Shown in pieces: positions 7,000 to 8,511 of a stretch of DNA of 8,511 bases (the stretch's first letter is position 1; the number at the start of each line of letters is the position of its first letter). The stretch is from GCA-2733415 sp964608925 (GTDB taxonomy: Bacteria; Bacteroidota; Bacteroidia; Flavobacteriales; Flavobacteriaceae). The DNA lies in NCBI GenBank assembly GCA_964608925.1, contig CAZSQD010000099.1, positions 1 to 8,511 on the forward strand, given 5' to 3'. The notes below the pieces were generated by a model, which saw only the letters and a program-made list of their open reading frames with translations, did no database searches and was not told the DNA's origin. Position numbers and translations under genes: made by a program.

Positions 7000-7183
7000 T
7001 AGTGATTGTTTCACAAATAAACTCCCAGCTACCAAGTATATGGAGGTATTACTTAAAATCGCATTAGTAAACGGGGTTAGAGATAGCCACGAATTTGTGA
7101 AAAAACAAATTATCGCTAATACACTACCACAATTTTCTTGTAAAAATTTAAGTATTGCCGTTTATAACCTAACCTGCAATTAA
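7000..7183 (+). other. Gene-poor gap with a short unassigned open frame
   Basis: Between the palindrome and the methyltransferase stop there is no recognised gene. A plus-strand frame is open from inside the palindrome to a TAA at 7181-7183; its only ATG is at 7040 and would give 47 residues beginning MEVLLKIALVNGVRDSHEF and ending in AVYNLTCN. Its start has no promoter-like box, and its last 15 bp overlap the end of the convergent methyltransferase gene. The residue mix is protein-like (few rare residues, hydrophobic/charged alternation), so it may be the broken tail of a lost gene. A weak AT-rich hairpin, AATTTGT/ACAAATT (7092-7098 with 7105-7111), lies inside. I do not recognise a family; noncoding is equally likely. 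Confidence 0.25.
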
Positions 7184-8511
7184 ATTAATACTTACCGTTG
7201 GTGTTTCGGTATTTGGGAAAACATAATTATGCGTTTCATCAATGGTCAATCCTGCTTTTTTTACTGCCCTTTTAAACGTATTAACTCCCACAATATATTG
7301 GTCGGAAAAACCATGCGTAACATCATAAGCGGTACAAGGAGTTCTTCCTAAATTTAAGCTCACTTTATTAGGACTTACAGTATGCAACTCAATCATGAGT
7401 AAGCCATGAGTAGTAATATAGGGTTGCCATTTTAAAAAATGTTCTACCAAACTTTGCTCTACGGTTGCATTTTTTAAATGCTTACCTCTATGTACAAAAG
7501 CACCCGTAGAATAATTGTAAGTATCTGGTTCATTTTTTGGAGCATTAAACGGACGATTATGATCTAAAAAAGAACGTACATTAAGTAAATCACCCAATGA
7601 AATCTGGAATTTTTCTTGTAGCTTTTTATTCAATTCATTTGGGTTACCAATATCGCCCCAAATTACTTCCGCCCAAATATCAGCTTTTTTTAAATTGCGT
7701 TGTGTACTTAATAAAGCTTCCTTGTTATAATCGGCACCAATTAAAATGAGTTTATTTTGTTGTAAATCAGCTCTACGGTTACTTTTATTCCAAATTAAAT
7801 TAAAAATATGTGCTAATAAAGTCCCATCACCACAACCTACATCAATAATTCCTTTAGGTTGTTGCTGTAAGGGTTTGTTGAAAATATCTAAGATTACTTG
7901 ATCAAATTTTTTAAAATAAGTAGCGTGTGCATCGCCGCTCCCCCAAACATTTAAAGCTCTCAATACATGTTTTTCATTGCCGTTTTTATCCAAATTAAAA
8001 TACGAATTAAAATCTCCTGTTAAATAAGATTCAATACGGGCAAGTGTTGGAAAATAGGACGTAGTTACACCATAAGCATAACTTTTAGCCATTAAAAATA
8101 CTCCTTTAGCAGTAAATTTACCAGCTACAGTAATTGCTAAATTTTCAAAAACAGTAGCTATGTTTGAGGTTATTAATTTTTTAGCATTTGTATTTAATAA
8201 ATCGGCTCTAAAATTAAGAGAAACCAGTATAGGAAGTAAAATAATTGCTTCTAAATGTATTGCAACTTCATTAATAAAATAAGGGTCATTTTTATGTTTG
8301 TCAATCAATTCTTTATATAAAAATGAGTATTTATTAATTGTAGTATTTAATTTTAAATTTTCAGCTAATGGAGTTTGTAATAAAATGTATTGATGTGCGT
8401 ATAATTCACTAAATTTTTGATATAAAATAATGTATTTCTGAAATTGTTGAAATTTAGGAGTAGTGGTAATAATTATATTATCTGGAGTAACTTGATACTG
8501 TAAAATACCTT
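7169..8511 (-). CDS. Class I SAM-dependent methyltransferase, AprA-like, 5' end beyond window
   Basis: The frame ends with TAG at 7171-7169 and stays open to the right edge (447 codons and 2 bases), so the start is outside the window. A TTG at 8308-8306 would give 379 residues but is probably internal, because good protein-like sequence continues upstream (for example LYAHQYILLQTPLAENLKL). Seen: an all-helical-looking N-terminal part; SAM motif I IIDVGCGDGT (coded around 7821-7852); motif II LILIGADYN with an acidic residue (about 7725-7752); WAEVIWGDIGNP (about 7645-7680); LLNVRSFLDHNRPF (about 7545-7587); and LLMIELHTVSPNK (about 7362-7403). The last two, with VEQSLVEHFLKWQPY, recall the methyltransferase domain of AprA-like proteins from polyketide pathways (from memory). 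No polyketide synthase or other biosynthetic gene is in the window, so the acceptor molecule is unknown. It is probably cytoplasmic and converges on the scoB/M91 unit. Confidence 0.85.
   Translation of the reverse strand, partial: GILQYQVTPDNIIITTTPKFQQFQKYIILYQKFSELYAHQYILLQTPLAENLKLNTTINKYSFLYKELIDKHKNDPYFINEVAIHLEAIILLPILVSLNFRADLLNTNAKKLITSNIATVFENLAITVAGKFTAKGVFLMAKSYAYGVTTSYFPTLARIESYLTGDFNSYFNLDKNGNEKHVLRALNVWGSGDAHATYFKKFDQVILDIFNKPLQQQPKGIIDVGCGDGTLLAHIFNLIWNKSNRRADLQQNKLILIGADYNKEALLSTQRNLKKADIWAEVIWGDIGNPNELNKKLQEKFQISLGDLLNVRSFLDHNRPFNAPKNEPDTYNYSTGAFVHRGKHLKNATVEQSLVEHFLKWQPYITTHGLLMIELHTVSPNKVSLNLGRTPCTAYDVTHGFSDQYIVGVNTFKRAVKKAGLTIDETHNYVFPNTETPTVSINLIAG

Noticed and set aside
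6980..7039. GTG start at 6980 for the short plus-strand frame
   Set aside because: It falls inside the right arm of the perfect palindrome, which would bury it in the hairpin; if the frame is real, the ATG at 7040 is a better start.

Overview
The window looks like a piece of a Bacteroidota chromosome, most likely class Flavobacteriia. It is AT-rich and uses A/T-ending codons. Its genes have no Shine-Dalgarno-like sites, and two divergent TAnnTTTG -7 elements of the Bacteroidota type lie between the first two genes. It also carries a TonB-dependent receptor with an N-terminal carboxypeptidase-regulatory-like domain and a lipoprotein with an acidic sorting motif right after the lipobox cysteine. 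These traits point to the phylum with confidence; the genus cannot be told from the sequence.

Left part (1-5571): a divergent export/uptake locus. On the minus strand is a secreted endonuclease/exonuclease/phosphatase-family (EEP) hydrolase, cut by the window start only a few residues before its expected end. On the plus strand is a 924-residue TonB-dependent outer-membrane receptor, followed after 99 bp by a 463-residue surface lipoprotein with a DUF5689-like region and a C-terminal choice-of-anchor J-like domain. A strong intrinsic terminator closes this pair. The arrangement resembles a SusC/SusD pair with a non-SusD lipoprotein in the partner position and a divergent hydrolase. A plausible but unproven reading is scavenging of a phosphate-containing polymer such as extracellular nucleic acid.

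Middle part (5572-6999): a two-gene unit of subunit B of a 3-oxoacid CoA-transferase (scoB) and, 2 bp after its stop codon, a 215-residue protein with an HELIH zinc-protease motif resembling peptidase family M91 (the NleD effector family). No subunit A gene is in the window. The unit ends in a perfect palindrome of 2 x 27 bp around one central base, which can act as a terminator in both directions and may be a dispersed repeat.

Right part (7000-8511): about 170 bp without a recognised gene, holding a short open frame of unknown status, then a minus-strand class I SAM-dependent methyltransferase. Its reading frame stays open to the right edge, so its start lies outside the window. The most useful leads are the nuclease/receptor/lipoprotein locus, the M91-like protease coupled to an orphan CoA-transferase subunit, and the long perfect palindrome.
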